64,000 nucleotides of DNA from Thalassobacterium maritimum (lineage in GTDB: Bacteria > Verrucomicrobiota > Verrucomicrobiia > Opitutales > Coraliomargaritaceae). The notes below the pieces were generated by a model, which was not told where the DNA came from, did not search any database, and worked only from the letters and a program-made list of their open reading frames with translations. The stretch spans positions 174,868 through 238,867 of the forward strand of contig NZ_JARXHW010000001.1 of the NCBI RefSeq assembly GCF_031127805.1, given 5' to 3'. Position 1 is the first letter of the stretch. Each line of letters opens with the position of its first letter. Shown in pieces: positions 42,878 through 51,575 of the stretch. A program made the translations under genes and the position numbers.

Positions 42878-43879
42878 TTAAAGTTCGCTGCCCTTTTCAA
42901 GGAGGCGTTCGTCGATCTTCATACCAAGGGAAAGTCCAAGTTGCTCGAGCTTATCCTTGATTTCGTTGAGCGATTTTTTACCGAAGTTGCGATACTTAAG
43001 CATCTCTTGTTCGGACTTCATAGCGAGCTCACCAACAGTTGTAATGTTAGCATTGTTGAGGCAGTTCGCGGCACGAACAGAAAGTTCGATTTCGTTCACG
43101 CTCATGTTGAGAAGCTTGCGCAAGCGGTTTTGCTCTTCGCTGATCTCCTTGCTTTCACTTTCGAACTCAATGTCGTCTTGGGAGACTTCTTCGAATACTT
43201 CGAGGTGGTGTTTCAGGATCGCAGCACACTGCTTGAGCGCATCATCTGGGCTCACACGTCCGTCTGTAGTGATTTCAAGGATCAGCTTATCGTAATCCAT
43301 TGATTGGCCCACACGGGTGTTTTCAACAGAATACTTAACAAGACGCACAGGGCTGAAGAGCGAATCAATGGGGATCACGCCAATAGGTTGATCCTCTTTC
43401 TTGTTATCTTCACCTGTGCAATAGCCGCGGCCAACTTTGACTTCGAGCTCCGCAAGGAAACGCTGTGGACGATCAAGTGTGCAGATCAATTGATCAGGGT
43501 TGATGACCTTAAAGTTAGCATCTTCTTGAATGTCGCCAGCAGTCACCTTGCCATCACGATTCACATCGATCAGCAATGTAACAGTCTCGCGAGAATCCGA
43601 AACAAGAAGAACCTTCTTAAGGTTGAGCACGATGTCGGTGACATCTTCAACAACACCGTCGATGCTCTGGAACTCATGTTGCACACCATCGATCTTGATC
43701 GATGTGATCGAAGCACCTTCGATCGAGCTAAGAAGCACACGGCGCAGCGAATTGCCGATAGTATGACCGTAACCGGTCTCAAACGGCTCAGCTGTAAAGG
43801 TGGCGAAAGTGTCTGTCGCGGTTTCTTCAACCTTGGACAGACGATTTGGAAGTTCGAATTTTCCTAAGCGCTTTGGCAT
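42878..43879 (-). CDS. rpoA: RNA polymerase alpha subunit
   Basis: The 333-residue alpha subunit nucleates RNA polymerase assembly and contacts promoters and activators. The N-terminal domain has YGHTIGNSLRRVLLSS, GVVEDVTDIVLNLK and VIPIDSLFSPVRLVKY. A linker (EFESESKEISEEQNRL) follows, and the C-terminal domain has LSVRAANCLNNANITTVGEL and YRNFGKKSLNEIKDKLEQ. The loop after the dimerisation part (DSRETVTLLIDVNRDGKV) looks a little longer than in E. coli. The start is preceded by AGAGAAAAG. The gene lies between rpsD and rplQ, as in most bacteria. Confidence 0.97.
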   Translation of the reverse strand: MPKRLGKFELPNRLSKVEETATDTFATFTAEPFETGYGHTIGNSLRRVLLSSIEGASITSIKIDGVQHEFQSIDGVVEDVTDIVLNLKKVLLVSDSRETVTLLIDVNRDGKVTAGDIQEDANFKVINPDQLICTLDRPQRFLAELEVKVGRGYCTGEDNKKEDQPIGVIPIDSLFSPVRLVKYSVENTRVGQSMDYDKLILEITTDGRVSPDDALKQCAAILKHHLEVFEEVSQDDIEFESESKEISEEQNRLRKLLNMSVNEIELSVRAANCLNNANITTVGELAMKSEQEMLKYRNFGKKSLNEIKDKLEQLGLSLGMKIDERLLEKGSEL

Positions 43880-43945
43880 AATGGACTTTTCTCTAGCTGG
43901 TTACAATTATTGCGATAATCGAATGATACGAAGAACAAAGCCGGA

Positions 43946-44554
43946 TTAGCGGCTGTAGAATTCAACGATCAATTGAACGTTAATCGACTCTTCTGTTTCC
44001 TCGCTAGAGGGCAGGCGATTAACGGTGGCCTTGAGCGCGTCCGCATTAAGTGTCAACCACTCAGGAACTGTGCGCGCTTGGCTTTCTTCCATGCAACGTG
44101 TTGCGAGTTGACGAGATGATGTGCGCTCACGCACTTCAATTTCGTCACCTTCTTTAACCATGAAACTAGCGATGTCCGTTTTGATACCGTTCACTGCGAT
44201 GTGACCGTGACCAACAAACTGACGTGCAGCGGCACGAGATTTAGCAAAACCCAAACGATAGATGACGCTATCGAGGCGGCACTCTAGCATTTTAAGGAAA
44301 ATTTCACCTGTTACACCACGAGTTGCCTTTGCTTTTTCGAAAGTAAGGCGGAACTGTTTCTCAGTCATGCCATACATGAAACGAAGCTTTTGCTTCTCAT
44401 TCAGGCCGACTGCGTAGTCGCTGAATTTACGGCGCAGGCGAGGGCCATGCTGACCGGGAGGGTGTGGCTTACGTTCGAATGCCTTGGTAGGGGCAAAGAT
44501 AGCCTGACCAAAACGGCGATTGATACGAGTAGTGGGTCCTGTGTAACGGGCCAT
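43946..44554 (-). CDS. rpsD: 30S ribosomal protein S4
   Basis: S4 binds 16S rRNA first during 30S assembly and often represses its own operon. The 202-residue protein begins MARYTGPTTRINRRFGQAIF. It has the S4 RNA-binding domain with LECRLDSVIYRLGFAKS and ARQFVGHGHIAVNGI. The N-terminal zinc-binding cysteines of some S4 proteins are absent. A good ribosome binding site, AAGGA, lies 9 bases before the ATG at 44554. It is followed by rpoA in the alpha-operon order. Confidence 0.97.
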   Translation of the reverse strand: MARYTGPTTRINRRFGQAIFAPTKAFERKPHPPGQHGPRLRRKFSDYAVGLNEKQKLRFMYGMTEKQFRLTFEKAKATRGVTGEIFLKMLECRLDSVIYRLGFAKSRAAARQFVGHGHIAVNGIKTDIASFMVKEGDEIEVRERTSSRQLATRCMEESQARTVPEWLTLNADALKATVNRLPSSEETEESINVQLIVEFYSR

Positions 44555-44613
44555 GTTATATTTTCCTTATTATCTGCTAACTAATTAATATGCGTCTATG
44601 TGGCAGAGTCACA

Positions 44614-45123
44614 TTAGACACGACGACGCTTAGGCGCGCGGCAACCGTTGTGGGGGACCGGAGTCACATCCACGATTTCGGTGACGATCATGCCAAGAGA
44701 TTGGAGTGCGCGGACAGCTGAGTCACGTCCCATACCTGGGCCGTTCAACTTGACAACGACTTCTTTCATGCCGTGAGACATGGCTACGCGGCCTGCGTCT
44801 TGTGTGACGACTTGCGCAGCGTAGGCGGTAGATTTGCGAGAGCCACGGAAGTTGCACTTACCGGCACTGGACCAGGAAATGACGTTACCACGCGCATCGC
44901 AGAAAGTTACTTTAGTGTTATTGAATGTAGCGAGTACGTTCACGATACCAGTCGTGATATTCTTACTCCCCTTCGCACGGCGAATTTTTACCCCGTCCAA
45001 ATCACTCTTAAGAAGATCCTCAGCGGTGACTTCCTTTTTCTTTTCAGGCTCGGCAGCTTCATCAGTAGCGGCCGCAGCCACTACTTTTTCTTCTTCGACA
45101 GATGTGTTTTCTTCTTCGCTCAT
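44614..45123 (-). CDS. rpsK: 30S ribosomal protein S11 with acidic N-terminal extension
   Basis: The last 125 residues are ordinary S11 (GIVNVLATFNNTKVTFCDA, SSAGKCNFRGSRKSTAYAAQ, VVVKLNGPGMGRDSAVRALQ, PHNGCRAPKRRRV). The first 45 or so residues form an acidic, alanine-rich extension (MSEEENTSVEEEKVVAAAAT...) that E. coli S11 (129 residues) lacks. The start is supported by AAAAGGAA 6 bases upstream of the ATG at 45123, so the extension is probably translated. It could lie outside the 30S body or act as a built-in chaperone tail. Confidence 0.95.
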   Translation of the reverse strand: MSEEENTSVEEEKVVAAAATDEAAEPEKKKEVTAEDLLKSDLDGVKIRRAKGSKNITTGIVNVLATFNNTKVTFCDARGNVISWSSAGKCNFRGSRKSTAYAAQVVTQDAGRVAMSHGMKEVVVKLNGPGMGRDSAVRALQSLGMIVTEIVDVTPVPHNGCRAPKRRRV

Positions 45124-45152
45124 AGGAAATTCCTTTTAAAGGTTATTGGCGG

Positions 45153-45515
45153 TTACTTGCGAACCGGCTTGATCGCACCTTTACGTGTGCGTGCATTAGT
45201 TTTTGTGCGTTGACCACGAACAGGCAAGCCACGCATGTGGCGCATACCACGCACGCAGCGGATAGCAGAAAGACGCTTCAAGTTAGCAGTGCGCTCACGG
45301 CGAAGGTCACCTTCTACGACGAACTGCTTGTCGGCCACGATCGATGCGAGCTGATTCACCTCTTCTTCGCTCAGGTCACCGGCACGGCGATCTGCATCGA
45401 AACCAGATTCGGCAACAATAGCTTCGGCGCGTGTTGGCCCGATGCCATAGATGTAACGAAGCGAGTAGACTAGCTTCTTATTTGCGGGGATATCGACTCC
45501 AAGGATACGTGGCAT
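45153..45515 (-). CDS. rpsM: 30S ribosomal protein S13
   Basis: S13 lies in the head of the 30S subunit and contacts tRNA and L5. The 120-residue protein begins MPRILGVDIPANKKLVYSLR. It has YGIGPTRAEAIV, RRERTANLKRLSAIRCVRGMRH and the basic end GQRTKTNARTRKG. I chose the ATG at 45515, the normal family start; the frame extends seven codons upstream. No rpmJ gene fits in the 75 bases between this gene and map. Confidence 0.96.
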   Translation of the reverse strand: MPRILGVDIPANKKLVYSLRYIYGIGPTRAEAIVAESGFDADRRAGDLSEEEVNQLASIVADKQFVVEGDLRRERTANLKRLSAIRCVRGMRHMRGLPVRGQRTKTNARTRKGAIKPVRK

Positions 45516-45590
45516 GATATTTAGATGGTTGGTCACCCGCTGGATTGCGGGAAAACGGTGTAAAATAGTGATTTAAGTTAGTTTGAAAAG

Positions 45591-46358
45591 TTAATTCTGC
45601 GGAATTGTTAAAATTTCCGGTTCCCCGTTGGTCACGAGGACTGTATGCTCGAAGTGAGCAGACGGTTTACGATCTTTTGTCACAGCGGTCCAACCATCGT
45701 CGAGCATCTCGATTTTTCCTGTGCCCATGTTAATCATAGGCTCGATTGCGAGACACATGCCTGGCTTGAGCAGTGCGCCACTGCCACGCCGTCCATAGTT
45801 TGGGATTTGCGGTGCTTCATGCATCGTGGTGCCCACGCCATGGCCGACGAAGTCTCGAACAATGCCATAATTATGGCGCTTGATGAAACGTTCGACAGCA
45901 TTGGAGATATCGCCGACACGATTGCCTGCTTTTGCAAAACCAATTGCATAATCAAGCGACTCGCGTGTGGCTTCAATCAAAGCTGCATTCGCATCCGCGA
46001 CTGGCTCAATTAGAACCGTGTTGGCATTGTCACCAATATAACCGCGATAGCGTACCACAACGTCGATCGAAACGACATCTCCAGGCTGAATCGTGCGACG
46101 CATAGTACCGATTCCATGAACAATTTCCTCGTTCACAGAGAGACAGGTGTAAGCAGGAAAGACATGATTACCAGCACGGTAACCATAACAGGCACTTTCC
46201 GCCCCCAACTCTTCGATAGTTTTGCGACCCAGCTGATCCAGATCGTATGTAGTCATCCCCTCTTCCACCGTATCGACTAGACGCTTTAATACCGTCGCGG
46301 CGACCTGGCAGGCTTCGCGGATCGATTGAATTTCTTCGTCTGAACGAATGTATTTCAT
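45591..46358 (-). CDS. map: Methionine aminopeptidase
   Basis: It removes the initiator methionine from new proteins using two metal ions. The 255-residue protein of type I has the metal ligands in VSIDVVVRYRGYIGDNANT, GHGVGTTMHEAPQIPNYG, MCLAIEPMINMGTG and the late Glu in HFEHTVLVT. It lies between secY and rpsM, a common place in bacteria. The gaps on each side (87 and 75 bases) are too short for infA or rpmJ, so those genes must be elsewhere. Confidence 0.95.
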   Translation of the reverse strand: MKYIRSDEEIQSIREACQVAATVLKRLVDTVEEGMTTYDLDQLGRKTIEELGAESACYGYRAGNHVFPAYTCLSVNEEIVHGIGTMRRTIQPGDVVSIDVVVRYRGYIGDNANTVLIEPVADANAALIEATRESLDYAIGFAKAGNRVGDISNAVERFIKRHNYGIVRDFVGHGVGTTMHEAPQIPNYGRRGSGALLKPGMCLAIEPMINMGTGKIEMLDDGWTAVTKDRKPSAHFEHTVLVTNGEPEILTIPQN

Positions 46359-46445
46359 CGGATTACGTAGTGAGGAGATAAATCAAAGAACAATTATAAA
46401 CGAAGACAGGCCGCAAGCAGCCGACCTTCGGAGATCAGTGCAGGC

Positions 46446-47960
46446 TCAGCTCGGATTAAGGAACCAAGAGATGACACCGAGAATGAAGAGCGCGATACCG
46501 ACAAACAGTAGTGGGCGCCATGCGGTCCAGAAATCCTGGAGTCCCGCAGAATCGACAAGTTGCTTATTACGTTCCGCTGAACGACCGCGAATCTTCCCTT
46601 TCTTGAGAAAGCCATCGTAGTGACGCTGCAACAAGTAAGTTTCGATCTGGCGCATAGTGTCCAAGATCACACCTACGGTAATCAACATTCCGGTGCCACC
46701 GAAGAAAATCGCGACACTGAAAGGAACGTTGTAAGCAAAGAGCAAAATGTCTGGGAAAACTGCGATCACTGTGAGCGAGAGTGCACCAAACAAGGTGAGA
46801 CGCGTCATGATGTGATCGAGGAACTTAGCAGTTGGCTCACCTGGACGCACGCCGGGGATATAACCGCCATTTTTCTTCAAATCATCTGCAATTTGAATGG
46901 GCTTGAACATCATCGAGACCCAGAAGTAAGAGAATACCAAGATCAGCAAGCCGAAGACTAAGTAGTAAGCGAATTGCCCACGACCGAGCGAATCGGCAAA
47001 GTCGTTGAAGAAACGCATGCCTGTTGCACTACCAAGGTAAGACAAGATCTGAGTCGGAAACATCAAGATCGCGCTACCGAAGATCACAGGCATCACACCT
47101 GCGTAGTTAACCTTGAGTGGCAAGAAGGAGCTCTGCCCACCGTAGACCTTACGACCTACGACGCGCTTAGCATACTGGACAGGGATCTTACGCTGAGCCT
47201 GAGTGATTGCAACCAGTGCCGCTGTCACCGCGAAGAGCAGTGCCAACATCAATACGCCTTCAGGAACTCCCAGAGAAGCCCCTTCAGAACCTACGGGTGC
47301 AACAAACATTTGGTAAGCAGAAGCCACCGCTCCGGGCAAGCCAGAGATAATGTTCACTGTGATCAGCAAGGAGATACCATTACCAATACCACGCTGTGTA
47401 ATCTGCTCACCGAGCCACACCATAATCATGGTGCCCGCAGTTAAGAAGATGGTGCCAGTGATCAAGAAAGGCACCTGCCCTGCAATCACGACTTTGCCGT
47501 ATTCCGCAGGATTAAAACCTTGCCCGATCAAGCTAGCTGGATTGGTCGAAAGTGCGACCAATAGCAACAAACCTTGCACGACGCAAATGCCGAGCGTCAG
47601 GTAACGCGTATATTGGTTGATTTTCTGCCGGCCAACGTCGCCTTCTTGTTGCAGACGAGCGATGACAGGGAAGACCGCCCCGACCAACTGCATGATGATC
47701 GACGCACTAATGTATGGCATAATGCCCAGTGCAAAAAGTGCACCATTCAAAAGCGCGCCCCCGCTGAACATGTTAAACATGCCAACGAGACCACCTCCCG
47801 CATTCGCTTGATCCGCGAAGAATGCCTGAATTGGAGCGATGTTCATTCCAGGAAGTGGAATGTTCGCGCCAACACGGGCAATGAACAACAACGCCAACGT
47901 GAAGAAGATCTTCTGGCGTAGTTCAGGAATCTTCAGCGAATTTGTAAAAGCAGAAAGCAT
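46446..47960 (-). CDS. secY: Protein translocase subunit SecY
   Basis: SecY is the channel of the Sec translocon. The 504-residue protein has ten membrane helices and the family starts KIPELRQKIFFTLALLFIAR and GANIPLPGMN, the plug region after GGALLNGALFALGIMPYISASI, and YGGQSSFLPLKVNYAGVMPVIF. The C-terminal cytoplasmic loop DTMRQIETYLLQRHYDGFLKKGKIRGR is present, with a longer tail than in E. coli (443). It follows rplO by 42 bases and precedes map. Confidence 0.97.
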   Translation of the reverse strand: MLSAFTNSLKIPELRQKIFFTLALLFIARVGANIPLPGMNIAPIQAFFADQANAGGGLVGMFNMFSGGALLNGALFALGIMPYISASIIMQLVGAVFPVIARLQQEGDVGRQKINQYTRYLTLGICVVQGLLLLVALSTNPASLIGQGFNPAEYGKVVIAGQVPFLITGTIFLTAGTMIMVWLGEQITQRGIGNGISLLITVNIISGLPGAVASAYQMFVAPVGSEGASLGVPEGVLMLALLFAVTAALVAITQAQRKIPVQYAKRVVGRKVYGGQSSFLPLKVNYAGVMPVIFGSAILMFPTQILSYLGSATGMRFFNDFADSLGRGQFAYYLVFGLLILVFSYFWVSMMFKPIQIADDLKKNGGYIPGVRPGEPTAKFLDHIMTRLTLFGALSLTVIAVFPDILLFAYNVPFSVAIFFGGTGMLITVGVILDTMRQIETYLLQRHYDGFLKKGKIRGRSAERNKQLVDSAGLQDFWTAWRPLLFVGIALFILGVISWFLNPS

Positions 47961-48002
47961 CAGTAGTTATCCTTTACTCGACTCCCAAAAAAGGGAAACG
48001 AA

Positions 48003-48473
48003 TTACGCTTCTTCCTTCTCTTCAGCAGGAGCTTCAGAGGCTTCGATCTGACCGCCTGCAGCTTCGATCTTGCTCTTGGCAGTCTCGGAAACCTTGCAAA
48101 CTTTAACAGTGAATGCCTTAGAAACTTCGCCGTCACCCAGGAGCTTGATGTCCTGCTTGTTGTCACGGACGAGTCCAGCTTTGATCAGAGACTCACGATC
48201 AACGACATTGCCTTCCAGCTTTTCGAGCTGTCCGACATTGACCAGTTGATAAGAGACCTTGAAGTTCTTGTTATTGAAACCGCGACGAGGAAGCTTACGG
48301 TAAAGGGGCATTTGACCACCTTCAAAACCGACACGGATACCACCGCCAGAGCGAGCCTTTTGACCCTTATGCCCCTTACCGGATGTTTTACCGTGACCGC
48401 TACCTTCACCACGTCCAAGACGCTTAGTCGGGTGCGTTGCACCCTTAATGGTTGGAATATTTTCGAGATTCAT
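48003..48473 (-). CDS. rplO: 50S ribosomal protein L15
   Basis: The 156-residue L15 begins MNLENIPTIKGATHPTKRLG. It has the glycine-rich basic region GRGEGSGHGKTSGKGHKG, FEGGQMPLYRKLPRRGF and the C-terminal fold. It ends with a short alanine/glutamate tail (ASEAPAEEKEEA) not seen in E. coli, similar in style to the tails of L17 and L5. AAGGAATC precedes the ATG. The rpmD gene (L30) that usually stands between rpsE and rplO is missing; only 12 bases separate them. Confidence 0.96.
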   Translation of the reverse strand: MNLENIPTIKGATHPTKRLGRGEGSGHGKTSGKGHKGQKARSGGGIRVGFEGGQMPLYRKLPRRGFNNKNFKVSYQLVNVGQLEKLEGNVVDRESLIKAGLVRDNKQDIKLLGDGEVSKAFTVKVCKVSETAKSKIEAAGGQIEASEAPAEEKEEA

Positions 48474-48485
48474 GTTGCTGATTCC

Positions 48486-49010
48486 TTAGACTTCCGCAGC
48501 GACTTCGCCGAAACGGACGTTTTGAATTTCCTCATGCGAACGAAGCTGTAGGAGCGCGGCCATAGTGGCGTTGACCATGGCCAGGTGGTTGTTCGAACCG
48601 AGGGACTTGGATAGAATATTTTTGACACCAACGGATTCGAGAACCGCACGGCAACCGCCGCCAGCGATTACACCCGTTCCGTCAGAAGCGGGGCGAAGCA
48701 AAACCTTACCGCCGTCGGCTTGGCCGAGCACGTGGTGTGGGATGGTATCGCCGCGAAGATTAATCGTAACGAGGTTCTTCTTAGCTTGCTCAGTGCCCTT
48801 ACGGATACACTCAGGAACTTCCTTAGCTTTACCGTAACCGACACCAACTTCACCTTTTTGATTACCCACAACAACAAGAGCTGCGAAGCTGAAACGGCGA
48901 CCGCCCTTTACAACCTTTGCGCAACGGTTGATATGCACAACCTTCTCGATGTATTCAGGAGTTTCTTCCGGCTCGTCTTTTTGGGAAAATGATCTTTTTT
49001 GTCTGCTCAT
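48486..49010 (-). CDS. rpsE: 30S ribosomal protein S5
   Basis: S5 supports translational accuracy and helicase activity at the mRNA entry. The 174-residue protein has EKVVHINRCAKVVKGGRRFSF and VVGNQKGEVGVGYGKAKEVP in the double-stranded RNA-binding domain, then RPASDGTGVIAGGGCRAVLE and VKNILSKSLGSNN. A charged N-terminal segment (MSRQKRSFSQKDEPEETPE) precedes the domain. The binding site TAAGGA precedes the ATG by 9 bases. Spacing to rplR is 11 bases. Confidence 0.97.
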   Translation of the reverse strand: MSRQKRSFSQKDEPEETPEYIEKVVHINRCAKVVKGGRRFSFAALVVVGNQKGEVGVGYGKAKEVPECIRKGTEQAKKNLVTINLRGDTIPHHVLGQADGGKVLLRPASDGTGVIAGGGCRAVLESVGVKNILSKSLGSNNHLAMVNATMAALLQLRSHEEIQNVRFGEVAAEV

Positions 49011-49021
49011 ATGGGAAGTCC

Positions 49022-49378
49022 TTAGAATTTGAGGCCGCCTTCGCGAGCCGCTTCAGCGAATGTTTTGACACAACCGTGGTAGCGACGACCGGAACGGTCG
49101 AATACAACAGTTTCAACACCGGCTGCTTTCGCCTTCTCAGCGATCACTTTACCCAGTGCAAGTGCACCATCGTTGTTTGCTTTCACGTCAGCGTCTTTGC
49201 CACCAACTGATGAAGCGTAGGCCACAGTGTGACCAGCTACGTCGTCGATGCATTGCGCATAGATGTGCTTGTTGGAGAAATGCACAGCGAGGCGCGGGCG
49301 CTCTGCAGTGCCTTTGACCTTCTTGCGGATGCGATAGCGACGCTTCTGCGCGAGAGAATTTTTCTTTTGGAGTTTCAT
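49022..49378 (-). CDS. rplR: 50S ribosomal protein L18
   Basis: L18 binds 5S rRNA together with L5. The 118-residue protein begins MKLQKKNSLAQKRRYRIRKK. It has VKGTAERPRLAVHFSNKHIYAQ and the closing FDRSGRRYHGCVKTFAEAAR with EGGLKF. The length is normal. CAGAGGG precedes the ATG. It lies between rplF (20 bases) and rpsE (11 bases) in the standard order. Confidence 0.96.
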   Translation of the reverse strand: MKLQKKNSLAQKRRYRIRKKVKGTAERPRLAVHFSNKHIYAQCIDDVAGHTVAYASSVGGKDADVKANNDGALALGKVIAEKAKAAGVETVVFDRSGRRYHGCVKTFAEAAREGGLKF

Positions 49379-49398
49379 GTATTACCCTCTGCTGAAAA

Positions 49399-49935
49399 TT
49401 AAGCGGACTTCTTACCCTCCTTACGGCGGACGTATTGACCGACGATATGGACACCCTTGCCCTTGTAAGGCTCTGCAGGGAAGTAAGAATAGATTGTCGC
49501 GGCGATTTCACCGACGATTTGCTTATCGGCACCGGAGACGGAGATTTTAGTGTTCTCGGTCACAGTGACAGTGATTCCTTCAGGAATCTTCACTTTGACC
49601 GGGTGAGAGTAACCAAGTGCGAGGTCGAGCAAGTCGCCTTCAAGCGCTGCGCGGAAACCAACACCTTTGATTTCAAGTTTCTTTTCGTAACCATCAACGA
49701 CACCCATCACCATATTATTGATAATGGAACGTGCGGTGCCAAACATGGCGCGAGCGTGGCGACTGCTGTCTGCAGGAGTCACGCGGATTTCGCCATCAGC
49801 CAGCTCGAGATTAATCGAACCGTCGAAAGTTTTTTCAAGTTTCCCCTTTGGACCTTCAGCGCGAACTGTCTGACCATCGATCGTGACGTTCGCCTTTTCA
49901 AGGACGGGGATAGGAAGTTTACCAATTCTGCTCAT
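49399..49935 (-). CDS. rplF: 50S ribosomal protein L6
   Basis: The 178-residue L6 begins MSRIGKLPIPVLEKANVTID. It has VRAEGPKGKLEKTFDGS, the second domain with YEKKLEIKGVGFRAALEGD and LGYSHPVKVKIPEGITVTV, and the conserved end AEPYKGKGVHIVGQYVRRKE plus GKKSA. It sits near the factor-binding site of the large subunit. AAAAGGCAG precedes the ATG. Its neighbours are rpsH and rplR. Confidence 0.97.
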   Translation of the reverse strand: MSRIGKLPIPVLEKANVTIDGQTVRAEGPKGKLEKTFDGSINLELADGEIRVTPADSSRHARAMFGTARSIINNMVMGVVDGYEKKLEIKGVGFRAALEGDLLDLALGYSHPVKVKIPEGITVTVTENTKISVSGADKQIVGEIAATIYSYFPAEPYKGKGVHIVGQYVRRKEGKKSA

Positions 49936-49952
49936 CGTGTGCTGCCTTTTAA

Positions 49953-50351
49953 TTACCAGACTTTGCAGACGAACTCGCCGCCAACGCCCGCTGCGCGAGC
50001 ATCGCGGGCGCGCATTACGCCTTTAGAAGTTGTGAGGATTGCGACACCCATGCCCTCAAGGACGCGTGGGATTTCTGTGCAACCGTAGTAGAGACGACGA
50101 CCTGGCGTGCTTTGACGCTGGATATCGGTGATCGCCGGTGTTTTACCTGCGAATTTCAACTTGAGTGTGAGCGTCTTAAAGCCCTTCTCATTTTGACCTT
50201 CGCTAAAGTCGTGAATATAGCCCTCTGCCTTTAAAATCGAAGCGATTGCAGCGCGCATTTTAGAGTGCTGCGTGGTGCAGGACTCCTTGTGTGCTCGGCT
50301 CGCGTTACGAATAGTGGTGAGGAAATCTCCAATTGTGTCGTGAACTGCCAT
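49953..50351 (-). CDS. rpsH: 30S ribosomal protein S8
   Basis: The 132-residue S8 begins MAVHDTIGDFLTTIRNASRA. It has KMRAAIASILKAEGYI in the first domain and VLEGMGVAILTTSKGVMRARDARAAGVG with EFVCKVW at the end. In E. coli S8 represses the spc operon by binding rplE mRNA. Here rplE is the first gene of the cluster, so the same control point could cover the whole operon, but no S8 site was identified. Confidence 0.97.
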   Translation of the reverse strand: MAVHDTIGDFLTTIRNASRAHKESCTTQHSKMRAAIASILKAEGYIHDFSEGQNEKGFKTLTLKLKFAGKTPAITDIQRQSTPGRRLYYGCTEIPRVLEGMGVAILTTSKGVMRARDARAAGVGGEFVCKVW

Positions 50352-50398
50352 AGTATTTTACTAGTGGGTTTTCAGTGAGTTTGGTTAAGCAAGAGCGC

Positions 50399-50704
50399 TT
50401 ACCAAGAGGATTTGGTCACACCAGGAATCTTACCTTGTGTGGCAAGCTCACGGAATGTGATACGGGAAAGACCGAATTTGCGAATGAACGCACGGGGACG
50501 ACCAGTGACGGAGCAACGATTGCGCGCACGGATCGGAGAGCTGTTCTTAGGCAGCTTAGTCAACTTGGCTTGCGCCTTGTAGAACTCCTCGTCGGAAGTT
50601 TCAGGGTTGGCGATGATCGCTTTGAGCTCTTTACGCTTTGCGGCGTATTTAGCGATCATGCGTTCGCGCTTCAAGTTGCGTTGGATTGCTGATTTTTTAG
50701 CCAT
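50399..50704 (-). CDS. rpsN: 30S ribosomal protein S14, long zinc-free form
   Basis: The 101-residue S14 begins MAKKSAIQRNLKRERMIAKY. It has the conserved end RARNRCSVTGRPRAFIRKFG with LSRITFRELATQGKIPGV. It is the long (C-minus) type without the CxxC pairs. The gene lies between rplE (32 bases) and rpsH (47 bases). Confidence 0.96.
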   Translation of the reverse strand: MAKKSAIQRNLKRERMIAKYAAKRKELKAIIANPETSDEEFYKAQAKLTKLPKNSSPIRARNRCSVTGRPRAFIRKFGLSRITFRELATQGKIPGVTKSSW

Positions 50705-50736
50705 GAGTAAATCTTTCTTAAGTCAGTAGGTGTCGC

Positions 50737-51327
50737 TTAGGCACTGGCTGCAGCGGCGGCGCCTTCTTCGGCAGCCACTTCGGAGCTAGTCTTACGGAAA
50801 GGCATGCCGAAGAGCTTAAGCAATTCGCGGCCTTCTTCATCAGTCAAAGCGCTTGTGTTGATGCAGACATCCATACCAATGGTGGCGTTGGTGCCTTCAG
50901 CACTGACTTCGGGGAAAATCGTGTGGTCATTCAGACCCAGAGTGTAGTTACCTTGACCGTCGAGACGTGTAGGAACCCCACGAAAGTCACGAATGCATGG
51001 CAGCGAGATGTTGATCAAACGCATCAAGAAATCATACATGGCCGCGCCACGTAGCGTAACCTTACAGCCGATTGGCTGACCTTCGCGAAGCTTGAAGTTC
51101 GAAATACTGAGCTTCGCGATTGTAGTAACAGGGCGCTGACCGGAGACCTTCGCGATCTCGTCGTTCACGTATTGCACGTGGTTTTTATCAGCAGTTGCGG
51201 AGAAGCCAGAGTTCAAAACGATCTTCTTGATCGCGGGAACTTGGTGCGGGTTTTTATACCCGAACTTTTCCATAAGTGCGGGCACAACCTTCTCGGCGTA
51301 GTGTTTTTGTAATAATGACTGTGACAT
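50737..51327 (-). CDS. rplE: 50S ribosomal protein L5, first gene of the cluster
   Basis: L5 binds 5S rRNA and contacts the P-site tRNA. The 196-residue protein begins MSQSLLQKHYAEKVVPALME. It has KIVLNSGFSATADKNHV, FKLREGQPIGCKVTLRG, LPCIRDFRGVPTRLDGQGNY and GMDVCINTSALTDEEGRELL. A short alanine/glutamate tail (VAAEEGAAAAASA) extends the C-terminus. I chose the ATG at 51327; the frame extends eight codons upstream without support. The usual upstream genes rplN and rplX are absent: the next gene is efp on the other strand, so the operon promoter must lie in 51328-51575. Confidence 0.96.
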   Translation of the reverse strand: MSQSLLQKHYAEKVVPALMEKFGYKNPHQVPAIKKIVLNSGFSATADKNHVQYVNDEIAKVSGQRPVTTIAKLSISNFKLREGQPIGCKVTLRGAAMYDFLMRLINISLPCIRDFRGVPTRLDGQGNYTLGLNDHTIFPEVSAEGTNATIGMDVCINTSALTDEEGRELLKLFGMPFRKTSSEVAAEEGAAAAASA

Positions 51328-51575
51328 CTTTAGTATAAGGCGGATTTCCAACCCGACTTGTTAATGGTGAATGGATGCTTTTTCCGGAGAAAGAGCGCGA
51401 AAATGCCGTTAGTACACATACTGGCAAGTACAAATTCAGAAAAAACAGAATAAGTACAATGAATACACTCAACTATCAGACTGCAGCTACGTTTCTGGCA
51501 ACCGCTTGAGAGGGCGCCCTTGACACTGGGGCCACTGACTGCCAAATCAGACATTTTTTTCAACCAATCATACCC

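Noticed and set aside
51520..51550. TTGACA as the efp promoter -35
   Set aside because: No acceptable -10 hexamer exists at 16-18 bases; the best is CAAATC.
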